28,749 nucleotides of DNA from Candidatus Hodarchaeota archaeon (GTDB lineage: Archaea > Asgardarchaeota > Heimdallarchaeia > Hodarchaeales > Hodarchaeaceae), in assembly GCA_016839665.1 (NCBI GenBank), contig JAEOTU010000003.1:1-28749 (forward strand). The letters run 5' to 3'. Below, one piece after another: positions 22,069 through 28,749 of this stretch. Within the stretch, counting starts at the first letter, position 1. Each line of letters opens with the position of its first letter. The notes beneath the pieces were generated by a model, which was given only the letters and a program-made list of their open reading frames with translations, was not told the DNA's origin and made no database searches. Position numbers and translations under genes: made by a program.

Positions 22069-22704
22069 ATGAACTATATGTCAGAAATTATCTTACCAGC
22101 TCTTCCTGGTATTGGAGCAGCTGCCTTAAGCATCTACAACTTTCTTAGAGCAAGACGGGGCGCGGTATTAGACCTCTCGCATATATATCAGTTTGGTGCG
22201 ATAAATCTACATGATGAGGGTAAAGATTTCAAGTTAATATACTTGACAATTCCTTTTGAAAACCACGGTACTTCCGTTGGAACAGTTAATTCAATTAAAT
22301 TGGAACTCTCATGGCAGGGAAATAGAACATTTTTGTATCCAGCCAGAAGAGTAGAATTAGCTGATCCCGAGGATGATGCAGTTATACATCAAGAAGATTT
22401 CAAAACATCTCTCCCAATACTGCCAGTCTATATTCCAGCTTATGATGGTGCCTCCTTTACATTTGAATTCCATGATGTGGATGAAAATCCTTTTCCTGTA
22501 GAACAAGATGTGAACGCAGAACTATCAATAATCTATAATGGGAAAAAGAAAGTAAAGAAAGAATTTTTAATGAAAATTTCTTCTGAGTCTTGGTCTCGAT
22601 CTGAGTCATATGAATTGGCTATTTCATATGATTTTATTGCTCCTCCAGAAGACCCAGATTTTAAGGTCACTCGGTTGTGGGGAAGAGCAAAAGACTCGAT
22701 TTAA
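22069..22704 (+). CDS. Membrane-anchored protein with a beta-rich soluble domain, unknown
   Basis: The product has 211 residues from ATG 22069, or 208 from ATG 22078; the latter has GGAG (22064-22067) at a normal ten-base spacing and is the more likely start. The first 26 residues contain one hydrophobic helix (SEIILPALPGIGAAALSIYN), then a basic FLRARR, suggesting an inside-facing body. The remainder is rich in beta-strand patterns (KLIYLTIPFENHGTSVGTVN; SIKLELSW; ASFTFEFHDV; ELSIIYNGKK), like an immunoglobulin-type sandwich. I recognise no family. There are no cysteines. A palindrome precedes the gene. Confidence 0.6.
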   Translation: MNYMSEIILPALPGIGAAALSIYNFLRARRGAVLDLSHIYQFGAINLHDEGKDFKLIYLTIPFENHGTSVGTVNSIKLELSWQGNRTFLYPARRVELADPEDDAVIHQEDFKTSLPILPVYIPAYDGASFTFEFHDVDENPFPVEQDVNAELSIIYNGKKKVKKEFLMKISSESWSRSESYELAISYDFIAPPEDPDFKVTRLWGRAKDSI

Positions 22705-22851
22705 ATGGAATTATAATAGAACACATTCAAAAATTTGGGAAAGTGAATTCCTTACATCGATAATATTACCACTGTAATTCCAGAAAAATCTTTCCATTAG
22801 AATACATCAAGATTTAATTCTTCAGATCAGTCTCGGTTATAATCCATTGAC

Positions 22852-22860
22852 TTTATAAAA
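22852..22860 (+). promoter_or_regulatory. TATA box of the small zinc protein gene
   Basis: TTTATAAAA lies about 55 bases before ATG 22914, giving a leader of about 30 bases with AAGGAG in it. The sequence from 22705 to here shows no gene. Confidence 0.5.
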
Positions 22861-22913
22861 GCACCTTCAGGATTATAGAGTATCTTTTAGCTCCAAGAAA
22901 GGAGTAGAAGAGA

Positions 22914-23090
22914 ATGAAACCAAAGAAAAATGGAGAACATTGTGAATGGTGTAATAATCACATACAAGATTTTACCTGCTCGTTTTGTGGAATTAAGTTA
23001 TGCAATAAATGTGCTGTAGAAACGATTAATGACTTTTATTGTAAATCCTGCACTTTATCCATTGTCAACAGCGATCAAAGTTGTGATTAA
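22914..23090 (+). CDS. 58-residue zinc-binding protein, B-box-like cysteine pattern
   Basis: The ATG at 22914 follows GAAAGGAGTAGAAGAGA, a good ribosome binding site, and a TATA box. The peptide MKPKKNGEHCEWCNNHIQDF continues with TCSFCGIKLCNKCAVETIND and FYCKSC. Cysteine pairs CEWC, CSFC, CNKC and CKSC, with two histidines, give a cross-brace pattern like a B-box or treble-clef zinc finger that binds two zinc ions. Such a small module could bind protein or nucleic acid; the role is unknown. It converges with the chemotaxis transducer gene ending at 23143. It is too short for default gene callers but has every sign of a real gene. Confidence 0.75.
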   Translation: MKPKKNGEHCEWCNNHIQDFTCSFCGIKLCNKCAVETINDFYCKSCTLSIVNSDQSCD

Positions 23091-23142
23091 GAAAAACTAA
23101 TAGTTCTACAAAATGGGAGATTAAAAAGGGCTATTCATTGCC

Positions 23143-24333
23143 TCATTGCAGTTTAAACATTTTTACTTGGTCTGAAAGGTTTACGGCAAGTGTTGATAAG
23201 TTCTGGCTAGAAGAGGTCATCTGATTCATTGAAGCAGTTTGTTCCTCAGTTGCCGCAGCAACTTCTTCACTAGATGCACTAAATTCTTCAGATTGGGATG
23301 AGAATTCCTGTAATGATTCATGCAGAGTGGCGACGGTTCCGCTTATATTAGTTACCATTTGATCAGTTAAATTAGAGATATCTCCTGCATTAGTTTTGGT
23401 TTCCTCAGCTAACCGACGTACGTTATCAGCAACAACGGCAAACCCCCGACCATATTCTCCTGCACGAGCAGCTTCAATGGCTGCATTTAACGCCAGAATG
23501 TTCGTTTGACTAGCAATGTCTTCTATAACTTGAAGGGCGTTTCCAACATCACTTAATGATTGATCTACTACCTCAGACATTTGATTGATGTTATCGACGC
23601 TTTTCGCTGACAATTCAGATTGATTTGAAGCCCCACGACTAATCTGTTGAATAGTGGCTGTAATCTCTTCACTTAGAGCATTCACTTCCTCTGATGTTGC
23701 AGCTAATTCTTCAGAATTGTTAGCTAAGTCCTCAGCACTGTTTTTAATAGTTGTAACGATATTAACAAGATACTTTATCATTTGTTCATACGCTTCTTGC
23801 ATATCAGCATATTCTTTCCCAAAACGTTGGAGTGAGGGTATTTCGACCCCGAGGTCTCCTTCTGAAAGTTTTAACGTAATCTCTATTACCTCATCTAATG
23901 GTTGTTTCACAGATCGCAAAATATGAAATGTTAGGTAAAGAACACCGATTAAACCACTAATAGTTACAATTAACATCATTTGTATAGTATTTTCAAACAT
24001 AAACAACAAAGTTGTGAGGATTACTACTATCACAACGATAATCGCTATTGCTGCTGACAAATCAAAATAAAAACTGGATTTAAATAAAAAGCGCATTAGA
24101 ATCAAGAGTATGCCCATGCAAATAGGTGCCAGGACTATAACAGCTACGCTTGTATCTGAAACTAAAACGATCTCAGCAGTTTGAGGTAACAAGAATGTTG
24201 TAAATAGCCAAATAATACACCAACATGATCCCATCAGCAGTGCAACGAAAAAATAACTTTGTTTCCAGTTTTTAAAGCGAAAGATTAATTCTTTAAGTTG
24301 GTTATCCCCATGATACATTTTAATTCCACTCAT
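23143..24333 (-). CDS. Methyl-accepting chemotaxis protein without external sensor domain
   Basis: The 396-residue transducer has four TM helices in the first about 150 residues ([78 protein letters not shown]) with only short loops. A HAMP-like linker ([20 protein letters not shown]) and a long cytoplasmic coiled coil follow. The hairpin tip that contacts CheA and CheW is intact: [20 protein letters not shown], then [20 protein letters not shown]. Glutamine/glutamate-rich SEE and SSQSEE heptads are likely methylation sites. With no extracellular domain it probably senses through its membrane part. No che or archaellum genes are in the window. Start ATG 24333; ATG 24318 with GAGTGGA before it is also possible. 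Confidence 0.9.
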   Translation of the reverse strand: MSGIKMYHGDNQLKELIFRFKNWKQSYFFVALLMGSCWCIIWLFTTFLLPQTAEIVLVSDTSVAVIVLAPICMGILLILMRFLFKSSFYFDLSAAIAIIVVIVVILTTLLFMFENTIQMMLIVTISGLIGVLYLTFHILRSVKQPLDEVIEITLKLSEGDLGVEIPSLQRFGKEYADMQEAYEQMIKYLVNIVTTIKNSAEDLANNSEELAATSEEVNALSEEITATIQQISRGASNQSELSAKSVDNINQMSEVVDQSLSDVGNALQVIEDIASQTNILALNAAIEAARAGEYGRGFAVVADNVRRLAEETKTNAGDISNLTDQMVTNISGTVATLHESLQEFSSQSEEFSASSEEVAAATEEQTASMNQMTSSSQNLSTLAVNLSDQVKMFKLQ

Positions 24334-24470
24334 TTGTGCTTAAGGAATTTGATTACTTATGTTTCAATATAACAAAATCTAAAGAAATTACATTGAATTT
24401 ATATGTTTATTTATGAAGTAAGATAGGACTAATCCTGTAATTGTATAAAGCTGTGATAGAGAAAAGCGAA

Positions 24471-24809
24471 TTACAGAACTGGAGGAGAAAAAGGACTATT
24501 TGTTGCCTCTTTTGGCGATTCGCTGATGATTTTCCCATTATCATCTATAATAATTGTTTTTCTATACTTGTATTCACGAGGAGGGTTGTCAGGATAGTAT
24601 GTAAATTCTGTCTCAACAATAAGGGTATAATCATACGAAATCTTCCACTCATCACAAACATCTGTTTGTACTCTTTCAGGTTTATGAATACTGTCAATTA
24701 CATAACTGACATACCCTAAATGTCTACTACCACCAACTTGATCGCCAAGATCTTCGTCTTGAGTGATTTTTGCTTTGACGATGTCTTTCAATTTAGATTC
24801 AGTAATCAA
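24471..24809 (-). CDS. Conserved-looking hypothetical protein, soluble
   Basis: The 112-residue product starts at TTG 24809, supported by GGTGAAGG a few bases upstream on the minus strand. It is soluble and acidic to neutral, with a helical start (ESKLKDIVKAKITQDEDLGD) and then strands (YDYTLIVETEFTYY; YKYRKTIIIDDNGKIISESP) that suggest a small alpha/beta fold ending in a flexible tail. There are no metal motifs or TM segments. It lies between the chemotaxis transducer and the beta-helix surface protein, transcribed with the former, but 137 bases separate them. The function is unknown. Confidence 0.55.
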   Translation of the reverse strand: MITESKLKDIVKAKITQDEDLGDQVGGSRHLGYVSYVIDSIHKPERVQTDVCDEWKISYDYTLIVETEFTYYPDNPPREYKYRKTIIIDDNGKIISESPKEATNSPFSPPVL

Positions 24810-24993
24810 AAACCTTCACCGATCTGTATATAGTTGAATAAAAGATAAATGTTTTCGGACTGAAGACTAATATTTGCTGATTGATGGGTATGATTTCTAA
24901 AATTCGTAGCTCATAAGAATTAAATCATTCACAAAACAATAATATTCCTAGGATCTTAATAATTTAAAGAAGTAACTCTTGGAGAGATTCCTT

Positions 24994-26823
24994 GTGAAGC
25001 ATAAGAATCAAAAATTAATTCTATTACTTTCAATTTTTTTCACATTAGTCTTTTTTCAATACAATGATATAGACATGAATCAACTACCTGATATTTCTCG
25101 GTCAGAACAGTGGTCAAGTCCATCCTTTAAATCTAGTACAATACCAACATTATCTATAGGATATTTAAACCACAGTACAATTACTATTAACAGTAATAAT
25201 GATTTTCTATCAATTGCTACATCTGAAGGATGGTCAGGAGATGGTAATGAAACAACTCCTGTCCAAATTACAGGATTGAATATCGTTGCAGGCTCTAGTA
25301 CAAATCTAATTTCTATCAGAAATACAGATATTCATTTTCAAATTAGTGATAATCTCTTATCTGGGGGATTAGTCGGAATTTCTCTAGATAACGTAACTCA
25401 TGCTCATATCGAGAACAACCAGATTACTGGAACTAGTGATGCAGGGTTATTTTTTTCTTATGCAAACAACTGTACAATTCTGAACAACTTTATTTCCAAC
25501 AGCGGTGAGGAAGGAATTTGGCTAGATCACTCGATGTATCCGACAATCAAGGATAATACGGTGGTAACGACTGGATCAGATGGGATTTCTTTACATACAT
25601 CCTCAGGAAATGGTCAAATGTCTGGTAATAATGTTACATTTGCTGGCCATTATGGTTTCTATATTAGTGAATCAGCGAACAGTAGAATTACAAAGAATTA
25701 TGTTTATGCCAGTGCTTATGCAGGGATTGAGATTGGATATTCTGCTAATGGTATTATCAGCAATAACACTGTTATCAGGAATCGATTCGCTCATTCAATC
25801 GCCGCAAGCAATTCACCTGGGACGACCATTAGCTTTAACACTATTTTTGGTCATGATACACAGGGAATCACCGTAAGAGATTCACCACATAGCACTGTAT
25901 TTAGAAATACGGTAGAAGATGATTATTATGGAATCCTTCTTAATTTTTCGGAAAATTCAACGGTGTATGAAAACAGCTTGAGCAATAATTCTTTTGGAGT
26001 GATTGTGGATCACACATCTGCAGGAATTTCAGTCTTTTTAAACAAGATTTCAAATAGTCGGGTAGGTGGAATTACTATTCAGAATACAGCAGGCCCAACT
26101 ACATTTATGCACAATTTAATAACCAATTGTATTGAATTTCCCTTGTTTATCAGCTCCTCAAGCAATAATACAGTAGTCCAGAATGATTTCATTGACAACA
26201 ATATCGGGGAAACTTCCCAAGGGTACGATAATGGGAATACTGGATTAGCAAATAACGTTACCCATAATTACTGGAATGATAGGATTAGTCCAGATACAAA
26301 TACGGATGGAATAGTTGACACCCCGTATTCTTTTATTGGTAACTCCAATAATGCAGATCCTTTCCCTCTGACTTCTCCTGTTCACTATCTCACACCAATC
26401 TCTATTTTATTTCCTAATGGGGGTGAAACACTTAATGGGACAATTACCACCCAATGGACGGCTTCCACTGATTCTTTAGGATTAGATGTGTCTTACTTGC
26501 TATTTTATTCTGCTGATGGTGGTTTAACTTGGCATCAAATTGTATCTGGTCTTGTTTCGACTTCATACATCGTAGATTCGACTAATGTTTCTGATGGCTC
26601 TAGATATTTGATAAAGGTCGTTGCTATCTCCAGTAGTATCAAAGGATTGACAACTGAAGATATATCTGATGCAATTTTTTCGATTAAGAATATTTTATCT
26701 ACAACAGAAACATCTTCTAGTAAAACTGGCGAAGGTGCTAATTGGCTTTCTCTGTTTGAATTTGGATTAATTCTTGTCATTATTATCCAGATTAAACGCT
26801 GGAAAAAGAAAGGAATATATTAG
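24994..26823 (+). CDS. Surface-anchored right-handed beta-helix protein (NosD/PbH1-like)
   Basis: GTG 24994 is preferred as the start because GGAGAG (24981-24986) is correctly placed; the first in-frame TTG is 24979. The product is 609 residues: a signal segment (LILLLSIFFTLVFF), then about 350 residues of parallel beta-helix turns of about 22-24 residues with the NosD pattern GI.(L/I)..S.N..I..N.(I/V) (for example GISLDNVTHAHIENNQITGT, DAGLFFSYANNCTILNNFIS). An Ig-like domain follows (PISILFPNGGETLNGTITTQ), and then a TM anchor (FEFGLILVIIIQI) with a basic tail. Many N-x-S/T sites suggest glycosylation. Such helices bind or cut polysaccharides or act as adhesins; no catalytic residues are evident. 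Confidence 0.85.
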   Translation: MKHKNQKLILLLSIFFTLVFFQYNDIDMNQLPDISRSEQWSSPSFKSSTIPTLSIGYLNHSTITINSNNDFLSIATSEGWSGDGNETTPVQITGLNIVAGSSTNLISIRNTDIHFQISDNLLSGGLVGISLDNVTHAHIENNQITGTSDAGLFFSYANNCTILNNFISNSGEEGIWLDHSMYPTIKDNTVVTTGSDGISLHTSSGNGQMSGNNVTFAGHYGFYISESANSRITKNYVYASAYAGIEIGYSANGIISNNTVIRNRFAHSIAASNSPGTTISFNTIFGHDTQGITVRDSPHSTVFRNTVEDDYYGILLNFSENSTVYENSLSNNSFGVIVDHTSAGISVFLNKISNSRVGGITIQNTAGPTTFMHNLITNCIEFPLFISSSSNNTVVQNDFIDNNIGETSQGYDNGNTGLANNVTHNYWNDRISPDTNTDGIVDTPYSFIGNSNNADPFPLTSPVHYLTPISILFPNGGETLNGTITTQWTASTDSLGLDVSYLLFYSADGGLTWHQIVSGLVSTSYIVDSTNVSDGSRYLIKVVAISSSIKGLTTEDISDAIFSIKNILSTTETSSSKTGEGANWLSLFEFGLILVIIIQIKRWKKKGIY

Positions 26824-26897
26824 AGAACTATAATGATGATAATAAATATCGAATAAAACTAACTCTATATCACTTAAAACGAAGGAAGGCGGAAATA

Positions 26898-28145
26898 TTG
26901 AACGATGCAATCAGAAAACTTACTGATGAAGAATTAGGTGAATTTGTAGAAATTTGGTTAAGTGCTTACCCTGGATTGATACCTGATGATTTTACAGAAG
27001 AAAGGAAAGATAAGTTGAAAGAACGATGGGCCCAAACAAATAACGATGTTGCGACAATGGATTGGTTTGGTTACTTCCGTGAAGGCAAATTACTTGGTGG
27101 AATGATTCTTATAGATTATACTATGACCTTTATTTCTATTACTACTCAAGTTGGTGGAATTGCTAGTGTTTGTGTTGATCTAATACATAAGAAGGAACAT
27201 GTGGCGAAAGAGCTAATGAGATTCTCGCACGAGTATTTTATCAAGAAAGGGATCTACTTAACTGCTCTTTATCCTTTCAGACATGACTTTTATGCTCAAA
27301 TGGGTTACGGATTGGGAAAGAAAATGAATCTATTCAGTTTCGAACCAAAAAATGCTCCGAAAACTTCGAAACAGAATGTTTACTATCTTGACTCTTCTGA
27401 TATTAGCTCAATTTTAGATTGTTTTAACAGGTATACTTCATTGACTCATGGAATGTTTTATAGAAATGAAAGAAACATTCAACGCTTATTAAACTCTTAT
27501 AGAGTAGTTGGTTATAAAAAAGATGGAAAAATTCAAGGATATATTGCATTTAAATTCAAAAAATTAGATAATTTCATTAAAAACAACATCATTATTGATG
27601 AACTCATCTATGAAACTCCTGAAGCTCTCTCTGAATTACTGACTTTTGTACATATACAAGATGACCAAATTCATAGAATTGTCTTAGCTACCCAAGATGA
27701 TCATTTTCAGTACCTTTTAATTGATCCTCGGAGTGAAGGAAATGGATTCTTCCTAACTTCACAAGAGAGTAATCTTCAAGGAGTTGGGATTATGTATAGA
27801 GTAATAAATACTCAAGGGTTATTTAACGTTCTAAAAGAGCATAAATTTGGTAGCCAAACTTTGAATCTTAAAATTTCAATCACTGATAGTTTCCTACCTG
27901 AAAATGATGGTAATTTAATTGTTAACTTTTCTAACGGAGAAGCTAAGGTCATTAACACTGCAGAATCTTATGATGTTGAAATTAAAATGAATGTAGCTAA
28001 CTTTTCTTCAATGATTATGGGGGTAATCCCCTTCAAAAAGCTCTATGATTATGGGTTAGCTGACATTTCAGATCATGAGTATCTAGAAGGAGTAAATGAA
28101 TTGTTCCTGACTGAATCACCACCTAAAACGATTGAGCAATTTTAA
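26898..28145 (+). CDS. Eis-like GNAT N-acetyltransferase with SCP2-type C-terminal domain
   Basis: The 415-residue product has the Eis architecture: a GNAT domain, a second GNAT-like half and a C-terminal sterol-carrier (SCP2) fold. The acetyl-CoA-binding segment is VGGIASVCVDLIHKKEHVAK, then ELMRFSHEYFIKKGIYLTAL, and the conserved YPFRHDFYAQMGYG turn follows. The C-terminal part (NLIVNFSNGEAKVINTAESY; FSSMIMGVIPFKKLYDYGLA) fits SCP2. Eis enzymes acetylate amines on varied substrates; resistance to aminoglycosides is known for some bacterial members but is not implied here. The start is TTG 26898 with GGAAGGCGG just upstream; the nearby ATG is in another frame. Confidence 0.85.
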   Translation: MNDAIRKLTDEELGEFVEIWLSAYPGLIPDDFTEERKDKLKERWAQTNNDVATMDWFGYFREGKLLGGMILIDYTMTFISITTQVGGIASVCVDLIHKKEHVAKELMRFSHEYFIKKGIYLTALYPFRHDFYAQMGYGLGKKMNLFSFEPKNAPKTSKQNVYYLDSSDISSILDCFNRYTSLTHGMFYRNERNIQRLLNSYRVVGYKKDGKIQGYIAFKFKKLDNFIKNNIIIDELIYETPEALSELLTFVHIQDDQIHRIVLATQDDHFQYLLIDPRSEGNGFFLTSQESNLQGVGIMYRVINTQGLFNVLKEHKFGSQTLNLKISITDSFLPENDGNLIVNFSNGEAKVINTAESYDVEIKMNVANFSSMIMGVIPFKKLYDYGLADISDHEYLEGVNELFLTESPPKTIEQF

Positions 28146-28148
28146 GAA

Positions 28149-28158
28149 TACTTTTTTT
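28149..28158 (+). terminator. T-run after the Eis-like gene
   Basis: A run of seven T (28152-28158) begins six bases after the stop codon, in the 32-base gap between the convergent genes. Archaeal transcription often ends at such T-runs without a hairpin. Confidence 0.35.
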
Positions 28159-28177
28159 GATTGGAATCTCTCGTGAA

Positions 28178-28749
28178 TCATAATATTGATATTTCTTTGT
28201 CAATAAGCATGACGATAGGATCTGTTAATGCCGCAGGGAGGGTTATAGCTAATGTTCCACCTTCTTTTTGCTTTTGATAATGATGCACATGCCCAGCTAC
28301 GAAGAAGTTTGGTTGACTACGATCAATTAATTTCCTTATTGTCTTATTACCGCAATGAGGAACCATTTTAGTTTTGAAAGGATCACTGCACTGATCTGCT
28401 AAACCGTATGCTGGTTGATGAGAAACTAAGACATCGATGTTATTTGGAATAGTAGCAGGCTCAGACAAATAATTAATACCATAAAAACGTAAATCCGTTA
28501 TCTTTTCAAGCTTGTCACGATGGTCGTTTAGCCAAAAAAAGTTTTGAACACTTTCTAGCAGTTTTTCAAATTTTTCGCCTCCCCATTGCTCCTTATTGCC
28601 TTTCACGCTATAAAATGGTAATGGAAACTCAAAATCTGAAGCTGGGGGATGATGATAATTAAAAATATCTCCACAACAGATGCAGATATCCGCTCTATCA
28701 GCATATTCGAATAGACGGGTGAAATCACCCTCAAAATCAGCACTAAGAA
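28178..28749 (-). CDS. Calcineurin-like metallophosphoesterase (5' end outside the window)
   Basis: The frame is open from the window edge on the minus strand to the TAA-side end at 28178, about 190 residues. It shows most of the metallophosphoesterase ligand set. SADFEGDFTRL stands where the D-x-H motif of the first block is expected, with glutamate in place of histidine. ADICICCGDIFNY gives the GD motif; FYSVKGNKE stands for GNH(D/E) with lysine in place of histidine; VLVSHQPAYG gives the SHxP motif; and FFVAGHVHHYQ gives GHxH. The GTG inside (28606) is not a true start, since the motif region lies upstream. The substrate is unknown; the family includes phosphodiesterases and nucleotidases. 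The GNKE change could weaken activity. Confidence 0.8.
   Translation of the reverse strand, partial: LSADFEGDFTRLFEYADRADICICCGDIFNYHHPPASDFEFPLPFYSVKGNKEQWGGEKFEKLLESVQNFFWLNDHRDKLEKITDLRFYGINYLSEPATIPNNIDVLVSHQPAYGLADQCSDPFKTKMVPHCGNKTIRKLIDRSQPNFFVAGHVHHYQKQKEGGTLAITLPAALTDPIVMLIDKEISIL

Noticed and set aside
1..28749. CRISPR arrays, tRNA or rRNA genes, transposases
   Set aside because: No regularly spaced repeats, no cloverleaf-like stretch and no transposase motif were recognised by eye on either strand.

Overview
The window is AT-rich and looks archaeal, most likely from an Asgard archaeon of the Heimdallarchaeia type. The evidence is a Ras/Rab-like small GTPase with all five G motifs, a probable longin-like domain protein, a leucine-rich-repeat protein, archaeal TATA boxes of the CTTAAATA / TTTATAAA kind upstream of genes, an Lrp/AsnC regulator, and surface proteins with a signal peptide plus a C-terminal membrane anchor. 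Many genes also carry Shine-Dalgarno sequences and several start at GTG or TTG. The rank within Asgard is inference. No rRNA, tRNA, CRISPR array or intact mobile element was seen.

Left part (1-9.3 kb), a loosely packed accessory region. It holds the start of a membrane protein gene leaving the window, a double-GNAT acetyltransferase, a membrane zinc-ribbon protein, a leucine-rich-repeat gene, a probable longin-like protein with a cysteine-rich tail, a lipoprotein, several very small proteins and a secreted protein. It also holds many damaged genes: an LRR gene whose zinc-ribbon tail lies in frame behind a TAG stop; a small membrane protein that has lost its ATG and carries a frameshift; a remnant at 6.1-6.4 kb; and a run of three decayed genes at 7.8-9.25 kb (alpha/beta hydrolase, a possible TPR protein, one unknown). 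Two genes here are bracketed by direct repeats about 1 kb apart; one pair copies a promoter and leader.

Middle (9.37-15.5 kb). A complete type IA DNA topoisomerase with three C-terminal zinc fingers stands alone. It is followed on the minus strand by a CPBP-type membrane protease with a tiny downstream ORF, an LVIVD-repeat surface protein and a membrane-anchored serine hydrolase of the beta-lactamase fold.

Right part (15.6-28.7 kb), more compact and better preserved. A plus-strand run (AbrB-like protein, zinc-ribbon membrane protein, DUF2085 protein, Fe-S protein, NIF3-like protein with EF-hand-like repeats) meets the small GTPase end to end. Then come a DUF2284 metal-binding protein, a 7-TM protein, an Lrp/AsnC regulator, an unknown membrane-anchored protein, a 58-residue zinc protein, an orphan methyl-accepting chemotaxis transducer, a beta-helix surface protein, an Eis-like acetyltransferase and a metallophosphoesterase cut by the window edge. 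The genes do not form one obvious pathway. Recurring themes are cell-surface proteins, small zinc-binding proteins and signalling.
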